Assembly (NCBI GenBank): GCA_002415855.1
Contig: DIAS01000054.1
Coordinates: 1-27,792, forward strand
DNA length: 27,792 nt
Direction of reading: 5' to 3'
Source: Bacteroidales bacterium UBA5072
GTDB taxonomy: Bacteria > Bacteroidota > Bacteroidia > Bacteroidales > UBA10428
The translations under genes were made by a program, and so were the position numbers. Below are positions 1 to 8,528 of the stretch, one piece after another. Positions within the stretch are counted from its first letter, which is position 1, and each line of letters begins with the position of its first letter. Below the pieces are notes generated by a model. It was not told where the DNA came from and made no database searches. It saw only the letters and a list, made by a program, of their open reading frames with translations.

Positions 1-119
1 CCGCAGAACAGGTAGGCATGGGCGATCTGCCTGGTTCTGATAGCGCTTTTAAGGGTACTGGTAACGGCAGGCTGCCCGACAACCGTATCGAAATTGACAG
101 GCCTGTATTTTCTTGCTGA
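1..119 (+). CDS. C-terminal end of an OmpA-like domain protein (5' truncated by window)
   Basis: An open frame runs in from the left edge (frame starting at base 3) and stops at TGA 117-119, giving about 38 residues. The segment reads like the end of an OmpA/MotB peptidoglycan-binding domain: a V-G-x-G-x-x-x-P stretch is followed about 20 residues later by G-R-x-x-x-N-R-I-E-I, equivalent to the GR..NRRVEI end of the family. The tail after that motif is short (D-R-P-V-F-S-C). In this family the domain anchors an outer membrane or periplasmic protein to peptidoglycan. Only the tail is visible, so the rest of the protein is unknown. It converges on the DUF4097-type gene at 229-1317. Confidence 0.45.
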   Translation, partial: AEQVGMGDLPGSDSAFKGTGNGRLPDNRIEIDRPVFSC

Positions 120-137
120 TACAATGAAGTTGCTCAT

Positions 138-156
138 GCGGGGATTCATTCCCTGC
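138..156. terminator. Weak hairpin between convergent genes
   Basis: GCGGGGA and TCCCTGC can form a 7-bp stem (one G-U pair) around a 5-base loop. It lies between the end of the OmpA-like frame and the end of the convergent gene. No clean T-run follows on either strand, so a terminator role is only a guess. Confidence 0.25.
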
Positions 157-228
157 AAAGATATCCATTTAAAATTTTTGGAAATGGAATGTTGATAAAT
201 AAAGTGACCAGTAACGAGCAACAAGCGA

Positions 229-1317
229 CTATTGAACAAGCCGTATGTTTCCGTAATGAGAATTCACGGACACTTCTGCCTTGGCATTCTGAGCATTTCC
301 TACAATCCCGTCCACCTTTAATTCATTGTTCTCGTTAAAACGGCTGACTCGGGCGTTATCTTCAGGATACTGAATGGAGCAATACTTTGAGTATCCTTTC
401 AGTTTATAGGAAGCAGCAGGATCAATACCAAGCCTGTAAGTGCCATAACTGTTGGTTACCTTGATACCTTCAAAGCTGACTGCTATCCGGTCGACGATGA
501 CGTCTGTGTACTTGGTGTCAACCTGAAGTTTCCCTGTTAAGCTACTGATGGTGAAATGTCCGTAGGCGGCCGTAGTGATGAAATTATTCAGCTTGCCAAT
601 TTCGTAGGTGTCATATTTTGATTCACTGACGATGGAGCTGCCATTGGTGACATATACTTTAGAATACTTGCTTAATATAGCCAGAGCCTTGCTTTCTGTG
701 ATACTGATCTTGGAGTATTTGATATCCAGTTCAATCCAGCGTGTTTCCTGGATGGAACCGTTGGAATAAGATAAATAAACTTTGGTCAGCGGTTCCTTTG
801 AATCATGCAGGATTTTATTGGCTGTCAGCTTACCGTATTTAACGTCGATGGTGGAAGTAGAAGTAAGTTCATCGATAAAAACATTTCCGTATTTGTTGGA
901 AAGGCTCAGGGGAACGGTTTTTGGCATGGATATCTTGTAGTTAATCTCCAAACCGCCGTTATCCGAGCTGAATCCTCTGAAATACCTGCCAAAGTCTTCG
1001 GGTATGTTTGTATTGGCAATGATGGCATCACCTTCCTGGGATATGTCGATCTTTATCATGTTGATCAGCTCCTCGGCTCTCTGCTGATCCCTGATATTCA
1101 CTTTGATGACTACGTCAATCGACAGGCCGGCGTCCTCCCGGTTGACGATGTCGACGTTGCCGTATTTGTTGAATACCTCCAGCCTCGTGCTGCTATTTAC
1201 TGCAAAGTCCTTTTTGATTTCTTTGGAGTGATTGCCATCCTGTGCCCACAAACTCATGGCAGCGGTGAGGACCAACAGCAGAGTAGTTGCTTTCTGTGTG
1301 ATAATCAATGTTTTCAT
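229..1317 (-). CDS. Secreted DUF4097-type putative adhesin / beta-repeat protein
   Basis: A 362-residue protein with a signal peptide (about residues 1-25, ending L-W-A-Q). The mature part is a ladder of short beta-strand repeats recognisable by recurring K-Y-G-x-V/I-like steps (NKYGNVDI, NKYGNVFI, VKYGKL, SKYSKV, AAYGHF, TKYTDV, NSYGTY, SHYGNIRL). This fits the DUF4097/putative-adhesin right-handed beta-helix class common in Bacteroidota. It is the last gene of a three-gene minus-strand operon after an ECF sigma factor and a membrane anti-sigma-like protein, 10 bp after the latter. The likely site is periplasm or cell surface. The molecular function is unknown; by context it is a target or sensor of the envelope-stress sigma system. 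The fold class is fairly sure, the role is inference. Confidence 0.75.
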   Translation of the reverse strand: MKTLIITQKATTLLLVLTAAMSLWAQDGNHSKEIKKDFAVNSSTRLEVFNKYGNVDIVNREDAGLSIDVVIKVNIRDQQRAEELINMIKIDISQEGDAIIANTNIPEDFGRYFRGFSSDNGGLEINYKISMPKTVPLSLSNKYGNVFIDELTSTSTIDVKYGKLTANKILHDSKEPLTKVYLSYSNGSIQETRWIELDIKYSKISITESKALAILSKYSKVYVTNGSSIVSESKYDTYEIGKLNNFITTAAYGHFTISSLTGKLQVDTKYTDVIVDRIAVSFEGIKVTNSYGTYRLGIDPAASYKLKGYSKYCSIQYPEDNARVSRFNENNELKVDGIVGNAQNAKAEVSVNSHYGNIRLVQ

Positions 1318-1327
1318 AGCTGTAAGT

Positions 1328-1861
1328 TTAAAGGATTGAATTGGTGGACTGCTGGGTCCGGGTAATAATCATATCCATCATTTCCATTTTTACCTGGTAA
1401 AAATTGATGATGGCATGAACGATTCTCTCGTCATCAGGATTCTGCTTGAGATCCTGTTTCATGGCCTGAACCTGTGTGTCCATCTCAGATAATTCTTCAA
1501 GTACCTGCTTCTTTTCGTCCTTGTCATTGTTGAATCTGAGATTTTGAATTTTATGGTATGATATGTTGAGCTGGGTCGTATAAAATTTCTCTGCTTCGTC
1601 TAATTCGGAGCCGATCGTTCCTGAATAAATGGCATCCTTGCTTTGTTTTAAGAGGTTAAATTCCCGGATTGCTGCGTAGGATATGACCAATCCAAGGATT
1701 ACAAGTGCAGCTATCCTCAGAATCACCATCCGCGGTTGTGAAATTCTTCTCCTTTCCAACCGGCCAAGCTTATCCTCAAACCTTTCAAAATGCCCGTTCA
1801 AGGGCTCTTCTGAATTGAAGCGATCGAGATTGCTCCTGATGTATTCATCCAAAGGTTTCAT
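1328..1861 (-). CDS. Membrane protein, probable anti-sigma factor partner
   Basis: 177 residues. An N-terminal cytoplasmic part of about 43 residues is rich in Arg, Glu and Asp, followed by one membrane helix (about 45-65, V-I-L-R-I-A-A-L-V-I-L-G-L-V-I-S-Y), then a periplasmic helical region with many Gln, Glu and Lys. It lacks the zinc-binding HxxxCxxC motif of ZAS anti-sigma factors. Its start overlaps the end of the ECF sigma gene by 17 bp, the usual arrangement for translationally coupled sigma/anti-sigma pairs. I infer that it holds the sigma factor at the membrane; no family-defining motif proves this. It is followed after 10 bp by the DUF4097-type gene. Confidence 0.6.
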   Translation of the reverse strand: MKPLDEYIRSNLDRFNSEEPLNGHFERFEDKLGRLERRRISQPRMVILRIAALVILGLVISYAAIREFNLLKQSKDAIYSGTIGSELDEAEKFYTTQLNISYHKIQNLRFNNDKDEKKQVLEELSEMDTQVQAMKQDLKQNPDDERIVHAIINFYQVKMEMMDMIITRTQQSTNSIL

Positions 1862-2420
1862 CCTGGTCCTCTTTTAAATATTCAATCAGCCTCTTCTTAG
1901 CCCGGGCAAGTTGTGATCGGGAGGTCGATTCACTGATCTTCAGTATCAAACCGATTTCCTCATGATCATAACCCTCAAATAGTGCAAGTGACAGGACAAC
2001 CCGGAATCCTTCCGGAAGCTTTCTCACTGCTTCCTTGATTTTTGTCACTTTGCTTGCATCCTCCTCTGCTGTATCCAGATCATATAAATCCGATTCATCC
2101 GGGACAGCGATTTTTTCATTCAGTTCTTCAAATTTAATCTTCCTGGCCCTCAACACATCAATTGTCTTGTTAACAACAATCTTCTTGAGCCAGGCTCCAA
2201 AGCTCATTTCTCCCCGGTAGGTGCCGATCTTCAGGAATGCTGCAAGAAAAGATTCCTGCAATACATCTTCAGCCTCCACCCTGTCATCCAACATTCTGAA
2301 ACAGGTGTTAAACATTGCCTTATAATATAGCCTGTACAACTCATTCTGAGCCAACCTGTCTCCTCTGATGCATCGTTTAACCAGTTCCTGATGAATGTTG
2401 TGACCCTTTTGCTCAATCAT
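1845..2420 (-). CDS. ECF RNA polymerase sigma factor (RpoE-like)
   Basis: 191 residues, normal length for an ECF sigma-70 factor. Region 2 is at about residues 25-90 (YRLYYKAMFNTCFRMLDDRVEAEDVLQESFLAAF, with the D-x-E-D-x-x-Q-E/D core), and region 4 is at about 130-185 (LPEGFRVVLSLALFEGYDHEEIGLILKISESTSRSQLARAKKRL). It directs RNA polymerase to a small set of promoters, probably envelope-response genes including its own operon. The ATG at 2420 is well placed ahead of region 2. The gene heads an operon with the overlapping membrane partner and a DUF4097-type protein. It differs from the FecI-like factor at 17986-18570: the partner is not a FecR and no receptor genes follow. Confidence 0.9.
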   Translation of the reverse strand: MIEQKGHNIHQELVKRCIRGDRLAQNELYRLYYKAMFNTCFRMLDDRVEAEDVLQESFLAAFLKIGTYRGEMSFGAWLKKIVVNKTIDVLRARKIKFEELNEKIAVPDESDLYDLDTAEEDASKVTKIKEAVRKLPEGFRVVLSLALFEGYDHEEIGLILKISESTSRSQLARAKKRLIEYLKEDQDETFG

Positions 2421-2458
2421 TAGCTCATGTATATAGACGTATGTTGTTCAACGGCGCT

Positions 2459-2498
2459 GCAAATTTCACAGAAAAATAATAAAATTCCTTGAATTTGC
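2459..2498. repeat. Inverted repeat upstream of the ECF sigma operon
   Basis: GCAAATT (2459-2465) and AATTTGC (2492-2498) form a perfect 7-bp inverted pair separated by 26 bases, in the 86-bp gap between the CAP gene and the sigma gene. It lies 40-80 bp before the sigma start, where an operator or promoter would be. It could equally be chance in AT-rich DNA. Confidence 0.25.
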
Positions 2499-2506
2499 GA
2501 GAAACC

Positions 2507-3205
2507 TCAGTGTTTTGCAGGAATTATCCGCTGATAAAGCTGGAAATTTTGGACGGCTTTGAAGGAGGGCATATCATTAAATCCGTGATCCACAAAAAAT
2601 GCAATACCACACCCCAGCTGAAGGGCATCTTTTGAAAGCATATTCTGTCGGTGATCTTTTGAATTCAACCACCCTGCAACCAGTGACTCACCCAGGGAAA
2701 GATAAGTATGCGGTTTTAAGAGCTCACCATTGGGCAGGTTACTGAATTTACCCTTACCGCGAAGATAAACCGTTTCATTCGATTTATACCGCAGTCCAAA
2801 CCCTTCGATAATATTCTCCGCAAGGTAGGGATTGGTGATTTTGCATAAAAATGCACGATCATTGGGCGTTTTCTTTTGACTGTGGTTCGGATTGAAATGA
2901 CTGAAAAATCCTTCACGGATCATATCCGTGGCATGCATCATAGCAGTATTCTCAAGCTCAGGTGCGTATTCCAGTGCATCTAAATGATTCCTGATCCGTA
3001 ATTCATTGGTTAAACAGAAAATAACTGCGTTTATCCGTTCATAATCAATTGCATTAAAATCAATGACCTCCTCAAATAAAGCATTGCGTCTGAAATTGGT
3101 ATAATCTGTATCAGCATTGTAATATCCTTTACCCCTGTCCTGTGCAATTGCAGGAACAAGGAATGTTGATAGCAATAACAATCCCAGGATCACAGTTCGG
3201 TTCAT
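2507..3205 (-). CDS. Secreted CAP (SCP/PR-1) domain protein
   Basis: 232 residues with a signal peptide (1-21, ending A-I-A-Q). The CAP fold occupies about 55-225. Visible family signatures are an N-terminal helix with LTNELRIRNHLDALEYAPEL, the HATDMIREGFFSHFNP block carrying the conserved His, an E-N-I motif, and GESLVAGWLNSKDHRQNML with the conserved Glu and His. CAP proteins are exported and often bind small hydrophobic ligands; the bacterial CxxC-type members are poorly characterised. It is a single gene, divergent from the histidine kinase gene at 3410 with 204 bp between them. No enzymatic role can be assigned. Confidence 0.8.
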   Translation of the reverse strand: MNRTVILGLLLLSTFLVPAIAQDRGKGYYNADTDYTNFRRNALFEEVIDFNAIDYERINAVIFCLTNELRIRNHLDALEYAPELENTAMMHATDMIREGFFSHFNPNHSQKKTPNDRAFLCKITNPYLAENIIEGFGLRYKSNETVYLRGKGKFSNLPNGELLKPHTYLSLGESLVAGWLNSKDHRQNMLSKDALQLGCGIAFFVDHGFNDMPSFKAVQNFQLYQRIIPAKH

Positions 3206-3409
3206 AAGCTTTGTATTCTCTGCCGGTGTTTACGAACTCTTAGGATCATGTTGTTATAAAATGATAAATTCAACGGATGGAAGTTATAAATATTGGTAAT
3301 TTTGGTTGATTTTTTTAAAAAAGGATACCAAAATTAGGAAATATTCTGAATTTAAGAGATTTATTCCATTTGCCCCAGCGATGCTGTTTCAACCTCAAAA
3401 TTTGCTCTC

Positions 3410-4900
3410 ATGAAAAACCTTGAGAATAAGATTTTGTATGTAGAGGACAATCCTGCCGACAGGATCTTGCTTGAAGGAGAGGCTCAGAAAGCCGGCTATC
3501 CTTTCAGGATAGTTATGGCCTCATCTCTTCGGGAGGCTATAGAACTTCTCAGGGAGAATGTTTTTCAGGCAGTCGTTTGCGATTGCTGTGAGGGTGACGG
3601 GTATGCGACTGACCTGATGCCGCTGCTCGGCAGCTGCCCCATAATCATTATTGCTTGCGAAGGCAGTGAGGATACGGCTGTTAAGGCGTTAAAAGCCGGA
3701 GCCTATGATTATTTGATCAAGGATGCAGGGTTTCATTACCTTAAATTACTTCCCATCACGATTGTCAAGTCAATTGAACAAAGGAAACAGCGTGATGAAC
3801 TGGAAAACTACCGGAACAGGCTTGAGAGTCTCGTTCATGAAAGAACTACAGAACTCACTGACATGTACCAGCAGTTGCAGGAAAGCATCTCCAATTTCAG
3901 GAATATTTTCAACAACACCAGTGATGGATTTATCATTACCGATTATGAGTTTAATTTTCTGGAGGCCAACAATACCCTGCTGAATCGTTTTGGCATTACA
4001 AGGGAGTTCCTGACCACACAAGCTTTAATCAACTTTCTTTCGCCTGCCTACCATGCCATTATCCTGGATCGGCTTCAGCTGGTAAAACAGGGGCTGCCTA
4101 CAGGGGATCTGGAAATTGAAGTGGTTGCACCGCTGACGGGCAGGATCATTCCTTACGAGGTCAACAATGTTCCCATAATGTTCAACCAGAAAAACGCAAT
4201 TCTCACAGTAATGCGTGATATTACCGAACGAAAATCCATTGCGAGGAAGCTTTTTGAAACCATCATACAAACTGAGGAGGAAGAACGTTCCAGGATTGCC
4301 AGGGACCTGCATGATGAGATCGGTCCACTGATGTCTGCGCTGAAAATTTACACCACCTCCTTTCTTGAAAGTGACAGCTTTGAGAAGAAAGACAAACTTG
4401 CAAGCCAGATGGGAGTCATTATCCGGGATGTTATTGAATCGATCAAGAACATTTCCAATGATATGAGCCCCCATGTTCTGGTCAATTTCGGTCTTCATGC
4501 CGCCCTGCAGAACATTGTGAGTCTATTTTCGAGAAACCTTACCATTCATCAGGAATCACATATTGAACATTTGAGATTTTACGGCACCATTGAATCCGTC
4601 ATGTACCGGATAATCAAAGAACTCATTAACAATACGATCAAACATGCTCATGCTAAGAATATTTACATTTCGCTTAATTATTCCCATCCTTCACTCATGT
4701 GCGAATACCGTGATGACGGTCGTGGTTTTGATCTGCAGCAACAGTTGAATTCCCAGGTAAAGGGCATGGGATTCAGCAACATCATTTCCAGGATCAAGTC
4801 ACTGGGAGGTGATTTCAACATTTCCACAAGTCCCGGAAACGGTTTTAAAATAAATCTCCAAATAAAGGCTACAACGGTTCAGCATGCCAGCGACAAGTAA
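3410..4900 (+). CDS. Receiver-PAS-histidine kinase (NarX/DesK-type HisKA_3)
   Basis: 496 residues with no membrane segment, so a soluble sensor. Order: receiver domain (about 7-120, E12/D13, probable phospho-acceptor D58, K104), a coiled-coil linker (about 120-160), a PAS domain (about 161-275), a HisKA_3 dimerisation domain with RDLHDEIGP (His301) and a HATPase_c domain (N-box KELINNTIKHAHA at about 403, DDGRGFD at 435-441, KGMGFSNIISRI). It should autophosphorylate and pass phosphate to the NarL-type regulator encoded next, whose start overlaps its end by 17 bp. An N-terminal receiver suggests that another kinase feeds in. A -7-like element (TAATTTTG, 3297-3304) lies about 105 bp upstream but has no clear -33 partner. 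The stimulus is unknown. Confidence 0.92.
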   Translation: MKNLENKILYVEDNPADRILLEGEAQKAGYPFRIVMASSLREAIELLRENVFQAVVCDCCEGDGYATDLMPLLGSCPIIIIACEGSEDTAVKALKAGAYDYLIKDAGFHYLKLLPITIVKSIEQRKQRDELENYRNRLESLVHERTTELTDMYQQLQESISNFRNIFNNTSDGFIITDYEFNFLEANNTLLNRFGITREFLTTQALINFLSPAYHAIILDRLQLVKQGLPTGDLEIEVVAPLTGRIIPYEVNNVPIMFNQKNAILTVMRDITERKSIARKLFETIIQTEEEERSRIARDLHDEIGPLMSALKIYTTSFLESDSFEKKDKLASQMGVIIRDVIESIKNISNDMSPHVLVNFGLHAALQNIVSLFSRNLTIHQESHIEHLRFYGTIESVMYRIIKELINNTIKHAHAKNIYISLNYSHPSLMCEYRDDGRGFDLQQQLNSQVKGMGFSNIISRIKSLGGDFNISTSPGNGFKINLQIKATTVQHASDK

Positions 4901-5525
4901 ATATAAGGTCATCATTGCCGACGATCACACCTTATTCCGGCAGGGTTTGAAACTGATTCTCGAGGATCTGGAGAATATTGAGGTTGTTGCTGACGTGGCG
5001 GACGGGCAGCAACTCATTGATGTTACCAGGGTGATCAATCCTGACCTGATCATCATGGATATCAACATGCCAAATATTAACGGAATCGAAGCCAGCAGAA
5101 TCCTGTTGCAGGAAAACCATGAATTGAAGATCCTTGTGGTTTCCATGTACGGAGACGAACAGTATTATAACAGGGTGATTGAAAACGGCGTAAAGGGTTT
5201 CCTCCTGAAGAATGCCGATAATTCTGAACTAAGAACAGCCATCAGGTTGATACTTAGCGGAAAGACCTACTTCTCGCAGGAATTGTTGCTCAGGTTGATC
5301 AAGAACCGTCAGCATGATTCCCTGATATCACTAACGTTGCGTGAGAAGGAAATAATGCAGCTTATCTGTGAAGGGCTCAGCTCATCAGAGATCGCGGAGA
5401 AGCTTTTTTTAAGTGAACGGACGGTAGAAAATCACAGGGCCAATCTTCTGGATAAAACGGGGTGCAGGAATACACTATCGCTGGTGATTTTTGCTTTCAG
5501 GAATAATCTGGTAGATTTACCTTAG
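4884..5525 (+). CDS. NarL/FixJ-family response regulator (receiver + LuxR HTH)
   Basis: 213 residues. The receiver domain spans about 7-122, with acidic D13/D14, phospho-acceptor D59 (IIMDINMP) and K109 (FLLKNA). The LuxR-type helix-turn-helix spans about 148-205 (LTLREKEIMQLICEGLSSSEIAEKLFLSERTVENHRANLLDKTG). It is the DNA-binding output partner of the upstream histidine kinase, with a 17-bp overlap implying translational coupling. The ATG at 4884 is followed by a short six-residue lead into the receiver, so the start is reasonable. The gene ends 23 bp before the end of the convergent DUF456 gene. Confidence 0.94.
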   Translation: MPATSKYKVIIADDHTLFRQGLKLILEDLENIEVVADVADGQQLIDVTRVINPDLIIMDINMPNINGIEASRILLQENHELKILVVSMYGDEQYYNRVIENGVKGFLLKNADNSELRTAIRLILSGKTYFSQELLLRLIKNRQHDSLISLTLREKEIMQLICEGLSSSEIAEKLFLSERTVENHRANLLDKTGCRNTLSLVIFAFRNNLVDLP

Positions 5526-5548
5526 ATTCCTTTTGTGAAGTAACCTGC

Positions 5549-6067
5549 TTAAAAAACAGCCTGTAAAATTGCCCTAAAGAAATAGAAGGCAAGAACAAGC
5601 GAAACAGCAAGTTTCATCATTGTGCCCGCCAGAAATCCTATAAACGAGCCGATAGCCGCACGCAGGGCCTGATCGGGATTTTTTCCAGCGTACCTCTCTC
5701 CCAGCCAGGCTCCGATGAAGGGTCCGCCCAGAATGCCAAACAACCCGAATGGACCCAGCACAATTCCCAGCATTGGCAACAGCAATACGCCAACAATCAA
5801 TCCAATAGTGCTACCGCGAACACCTGCCCTTGTTCCGCCGAATTGTTTCGTTCCCCATATGGGTACCACATAATCGAGCACGGCGACAAATACCACAATG
5901 ATTGCCCAAACGACAAGCATATTCAGCCTGAACTGTGCAAAACGCGACCAATGGACCAGTAATAAACCCAGGTAACTGATTGGCGGACCAGGAAGGCCGG
6001 GGAGGATGCTGCCTACAATGCCAACCAGCATGCACAGCCCCCCGAGTATGGCAAGTAGATAATCCAT
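5549..6067 (-). CDS. DUF456-family membrane protein
   Basis: 172 residues, nearly all hydrophobic, with about five membrane segments. The Gly/Pro-rich N-terminal hairpin (GIVGSILPGLPGPPISYLGLLL) and the central Gly-rich segment (GTKQFGGTRAGVRGSTIGLIVGVLLLPMLGIVLGPFGLFGILGGPFIGAWLGE) are typical of the DUF456 family. The function of that family is not established. It lies 12 bp downstream of the NhaD/ArsB-type transporter and is probably co-transcribed with it. Confidence 0.85.
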   Translation of the reverse strand: MDYLLAILGGLCMLVGIVGSILPGLPGPPISYLGLLLVHWSRFAQFRLNMLVVWAIIVVFVAVLDYVVPIWGTKQFGGTRAGVRGSTIGLIVGVLLLPMLGIVLGPFGLFGILGGPFIGAWLGERYAGKNPDQALRAAIGSFIGFLAGTMMKLAVSLVLAFYFFRAILQAVF

Positions 6068-6079
6068 ATTCGGTATTGA

Positions 6080-7399
6080 CTATTCCGGGTTGCTGACCGG
6101 AAGTTCCTCCTGCTGTACACGTTTTTCCTTATGCGGGGCATGCGGATGCCAGCCGACGGTATACAGCAACACGAAAAAGCCGACAATATAGGCTACCGTA
6201 ACGTGCCATCCCTTTCTCATATACCGGATCGTGTTTTTGGTTTCAGGATACATATTAGACAAGGCAACTCCAGCTGAAGAACCAAACCAGATCATGGATC
6301 CGCCAAATCCGACGGTATAAGCCAATACACCCCAGTCGTAACCACCCTGTTCCAGGCATAATTTGGTGAGGGGAATATTATCGAAAACAGCTGATACAAA
6401 TCCAAGCGCAAAAGCGGTCCAATGCGAAGCAGGGGGTAATTCTTCAACCGGCATGAGCGAAGCACAGGTCACAAGGGCCATCAGAAAAACCGTACCCATC
6501 CAGGCATTCTTCATTTCATGCCAGGGTGTTTTTCTGAAAAATCCACCAAGGATAATGCCGATCCAAACACCGGCGGCCGGGAAATCCAATGTCCAGTTTG
6601 TTATGATGGCGCAGGCCAGTATAAGAAAGACTATCCCGATCCTTCCCCAGTCAACGTGAATGTTTTCTTTAGCGGCCGCGGTGATGGGCTGATGCCTGTC
6701 CTGCTGTATTGCCCCGATGACGCCAAAGATAGCCAGTGCAGTGAATGAAGCAACAAAAGCGTGCAGTACATCGACAGGATTTACCCCGTCGATCCACATC
6801 AGTGTGGTCGTGGTATCGCCAACAACACTTCCCGCACCACCTGCATTGCTCGCGGCAATGATGGCAGCCAGATACCCGATATGGACCCTGCCTTTAAAAA
6901 CGACCATGGCAATTGTTCCACCAATCATGGCTGCGGCAATGTTGTCAAGAAAAGATGATAGTACAGTTATGAAGAAAAGCAAAACAAAGCCTCCTTTCCA
7001 GCCTCCGGGAAGGTAGTTGGGTAAAACATCCGGCAACTTTGATTCCTTGAAGATCTCAGCGAGGATAGCGAAACCAAACAGCAAACCTAACAGGTTCAGG
7101 AGGATCCGCCATTCGCCTTCTCTGGTTGCGGTTCCCATGATGTGTTCAGAGAGTGAAAAATCGCTGAAAACATATTTGAAGACAAGAATGGCTGTCAAAC
7201 CAATCAGGGCGACATACATGGTCTTGTGATGAAACACAGCCACACCGACGAGCGTAACGGCAAACAGGATGAACTCGATCCTGATACCGCTAAAGGATGG
7301 CATGGTTCCATCCGAAGCCATTATGGCAGGTCCGAAAAGAAGAAAAAGCAGTATCATGACCGGGATCCTGAATCTACTGAAAAGTCTAGCTGTTACCAT
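6080..7399 (-). CDS. Ion-transporter (IT) superfamily permease, NhaD/ArsB-type
   Basis: 439 residues with about 11-12 membrane segments. Two equivalent motifs in the two halves, S-F-L-D-N-I-A-A-A-M (first half) and A-V-F-D-N-I-P-L-T-K (second half), match the duplicated D-N signatures of NhaD sodium/proton antiporters and ArsB-like carriers. The segment ASNAGGAGSVVGDTTTTLMW resembles the NhaD sequence at the first hairpin. The C-terminal tail is hydrophilic and His-rich (HPHAPHKEKR). The most likely role is Na+/H+ antiport, but anion transport cannot be excluded. A perfect -7 element on this strand (7432-7439) lies 33 bp upstream of the ATG. Transcription probably continues into the DUF456 gene 12 bp on. 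Confidence 0.8.
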   Translation of the reverse strand: MVTARLFSRFRIPVMILLFLLFGPAIMASDGTMPSFSGIRIEFILFAVTLVGVAVFHHKTMYVALIGLTAILVFKYVFSDFSLSEHIMGTATREGEWRILLNLLGLLFGFAILAEIFKESKLPDVLPNYLPGGWKGGFVLLFFITVLSSFLDNIAAAMIGGTIAMVVFKGRVHIGYLAAIIAASNAGGAGSVVGDTTTTLMWIDGVNPVDVLHAFVASFTALAIFGVIGAIQQDRHQPITAAAKENIHVDWGRIGIVFLILACAIITNWTLDFPAAGVWIGIILGGFFRKTPWHEMKNAWMGTVFLMALVTCASLMPVEELPPASHWTAFALGFVSAVFDNIPLTKLCLEQGGYDWGVLAYTVGFGGSMIWFGSSAGVALSNMYPETKNTIRYMRKGWHVTVAYIVGFFVLLYTVGWHPHAPHKEKRVQQEELPVSNPE

Positions 7400-7431
7400 G
7401 TTATTATTCCTCTTGTTAAATTAAACAATAA

Positions 7432-7439
7432 CAAATATA
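7432..7439 (-). promoter_or_regulatory. Bacteroidota -7 promoter element for the transporter gene
   Basis: Read on the minus strand this is TATATTTG, a perfect TAnnTTTG match in the 90-bp gap after argF, 33 bp before the start codon. No TTG lies at the ideal -33 distance, so the call rests on the -7 box and its position. Confidence 0.4.
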
Positions 7440-7489
7440 ATAACTTGAAACCAAATAAAAAGTTTGTTGAAGATTTATCAGGAAATTTA

Positions 7490-8491
7490 CTATGAACCGA
7501 GTGTCGCCACCATAACGGCCTTGATGGTGTGCACCCTGTTCTCGGCCTGATCAAAAACGATGGATGCGGGAGATTCGAAAACTTCATCGGTGACCTCCAT
7601 GGATTCCAGGCCAAACCTCCTGAAAATGTCTTCGCCGACTTTTGTTTCACGATTATGAAAAGCAGGTAGGCAGTGCAAAAACTTCACCTTTTCGTTTCCT
7701 GTCAGGTCAATAACCTTTCGGTTGACCTGATAGGGTTGCAGGAGTTTTATCCTTTCTTCCCACACTGAGGCAGGTTCTCCCATGGATACCCAAACGTCGG
7801 TGTAAAGAAAATCAGCGTCTCTTACGGCTGTTTCAATTCTGTCCGTTATGGCTATTTTTGCTCCGGTTGATTCGGCTATCTCCCGGCAAGTTTTTACCAG
7901 TTCATCGGCCGGCTGGCAAGGGACAGGTGCTGCTGCCCTGAAATCGATTCCCATCTTGGCAGAACCTACCATCAGGGAGTTGCCCATGTTGTTGCGCGCA
8001 TCGCCCAGGTAGCAGAACTTGATCTTGTTGAGCGGCCTGTCGGAATGTTCAATCATCGTCATCAGGTCAGCCAACACCTGTGTAGGATGAAATTCATCTG
8101 TAAGACCATTCCATACCGGCACTCCGGAGTACTTTGCAAGATCCTCCACGATTTGTTGCCCGTAACCGCGGTATTCGATGCCGTCGAACATCCTGCCAAG
8201 CACCCTGGCAGTATCTTTGACCGACTCCTTATGGCCTATCTGAGAACTCACAGGATCAAGGTAGGTTACATGAGCACCCTGATCATGAGCAGCTACCTCA
8301 AATGCACAACGGGTACGGGTTGAGGACTTCTCAAAAATCAAAGCAATGTTTTTTCCGGTTAGGCATGGCTTCTCCGTTCCGGTGTATTTGGCCTTCTTCA
8401 AATCAAAGGAAAGATCAAGCAGGAAACTGATCTCGGCAGGCGTAAAATCGAGCAGTTTTAAAAAGTTCCGGTTGCGTAAATTGAATGGCAT
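7490..8491 (-). CDS. argF: Ornithine carbamoyltransferase
   Basis: 333 residues, full length. It transfers the carbamoyl group of carbamoyl phosphate to ornithine, giving citrulline, in cytosolic arginine synthesis (or the reverse in arginine breakdown). Visible motifs are the carbamoyl-phosphate loop SSTRTR (56-61), HPTQ (135-138), the ornithine-binding DVWVSMGE (232-239) and the catalytic HCLPAFHN (273-280). The sequence resembles the classic ornithine enzyme; I see no replacement of the SMG loop that would indicate an acetylornithine or succinylornithine enzyme. No other arginine genes are adjacent. The leader holds a -7-like box and a perfect inverted repeat, possibly an arginine-responsive operator. 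Confidence 0.95.
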   Translation of the reverse strand: MPFNLRNRNFLKLLDFTPAEISFLLDLSFDLKKAKYTGTEKPCLTGKNIALIFEKSSTRTRCAFEVAAHDQGAHVTYLDPVSSQIGHKESVKDTARVLGRMFDGIEYRGYGQQIVEDLAKYSGVPVWNGLTDEFHPTQVLADLMTMIEHSDRPLNKIKFCYLGDARNNMGNSLMVGSAKMGIDFRAAAPVPCQPADELVKTCREIAESTGAKIAITDRIETAVRDADFLYTDVWVSMGEPASVWEERIKLLQPYQVNRKVIDLTGNEKVKFLHCLPAFHNRETKVGEDIFRRFGLESMEVTDEVFESPASIVFDQAENRVHTIKAVMVATLGS

Positions 8492-8528
8492 AGTATCTTC
8501 AGATTAAATGGATAAAAAAAAACAGCTG

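Noticed and set aside
4025..4498. Open frame of 157 codons on the minus strand inside the histidine kinase gene
   Set aside because: It is antisense to a fully motif-supported kinase, has no family signature and looks like a coding shadow. Similar antisense frames (for example 805-1365, 15875-16312, 23243-23635) were dropped for the same reason.
7393..7650. Minus-strand frame overlapping the 3' end of argF and the gap before the transporter gene
   Set aside because: It is out of frame with a well supported argF and has low-complexity, Arg/Pro-rich content typical of a shadow frame.
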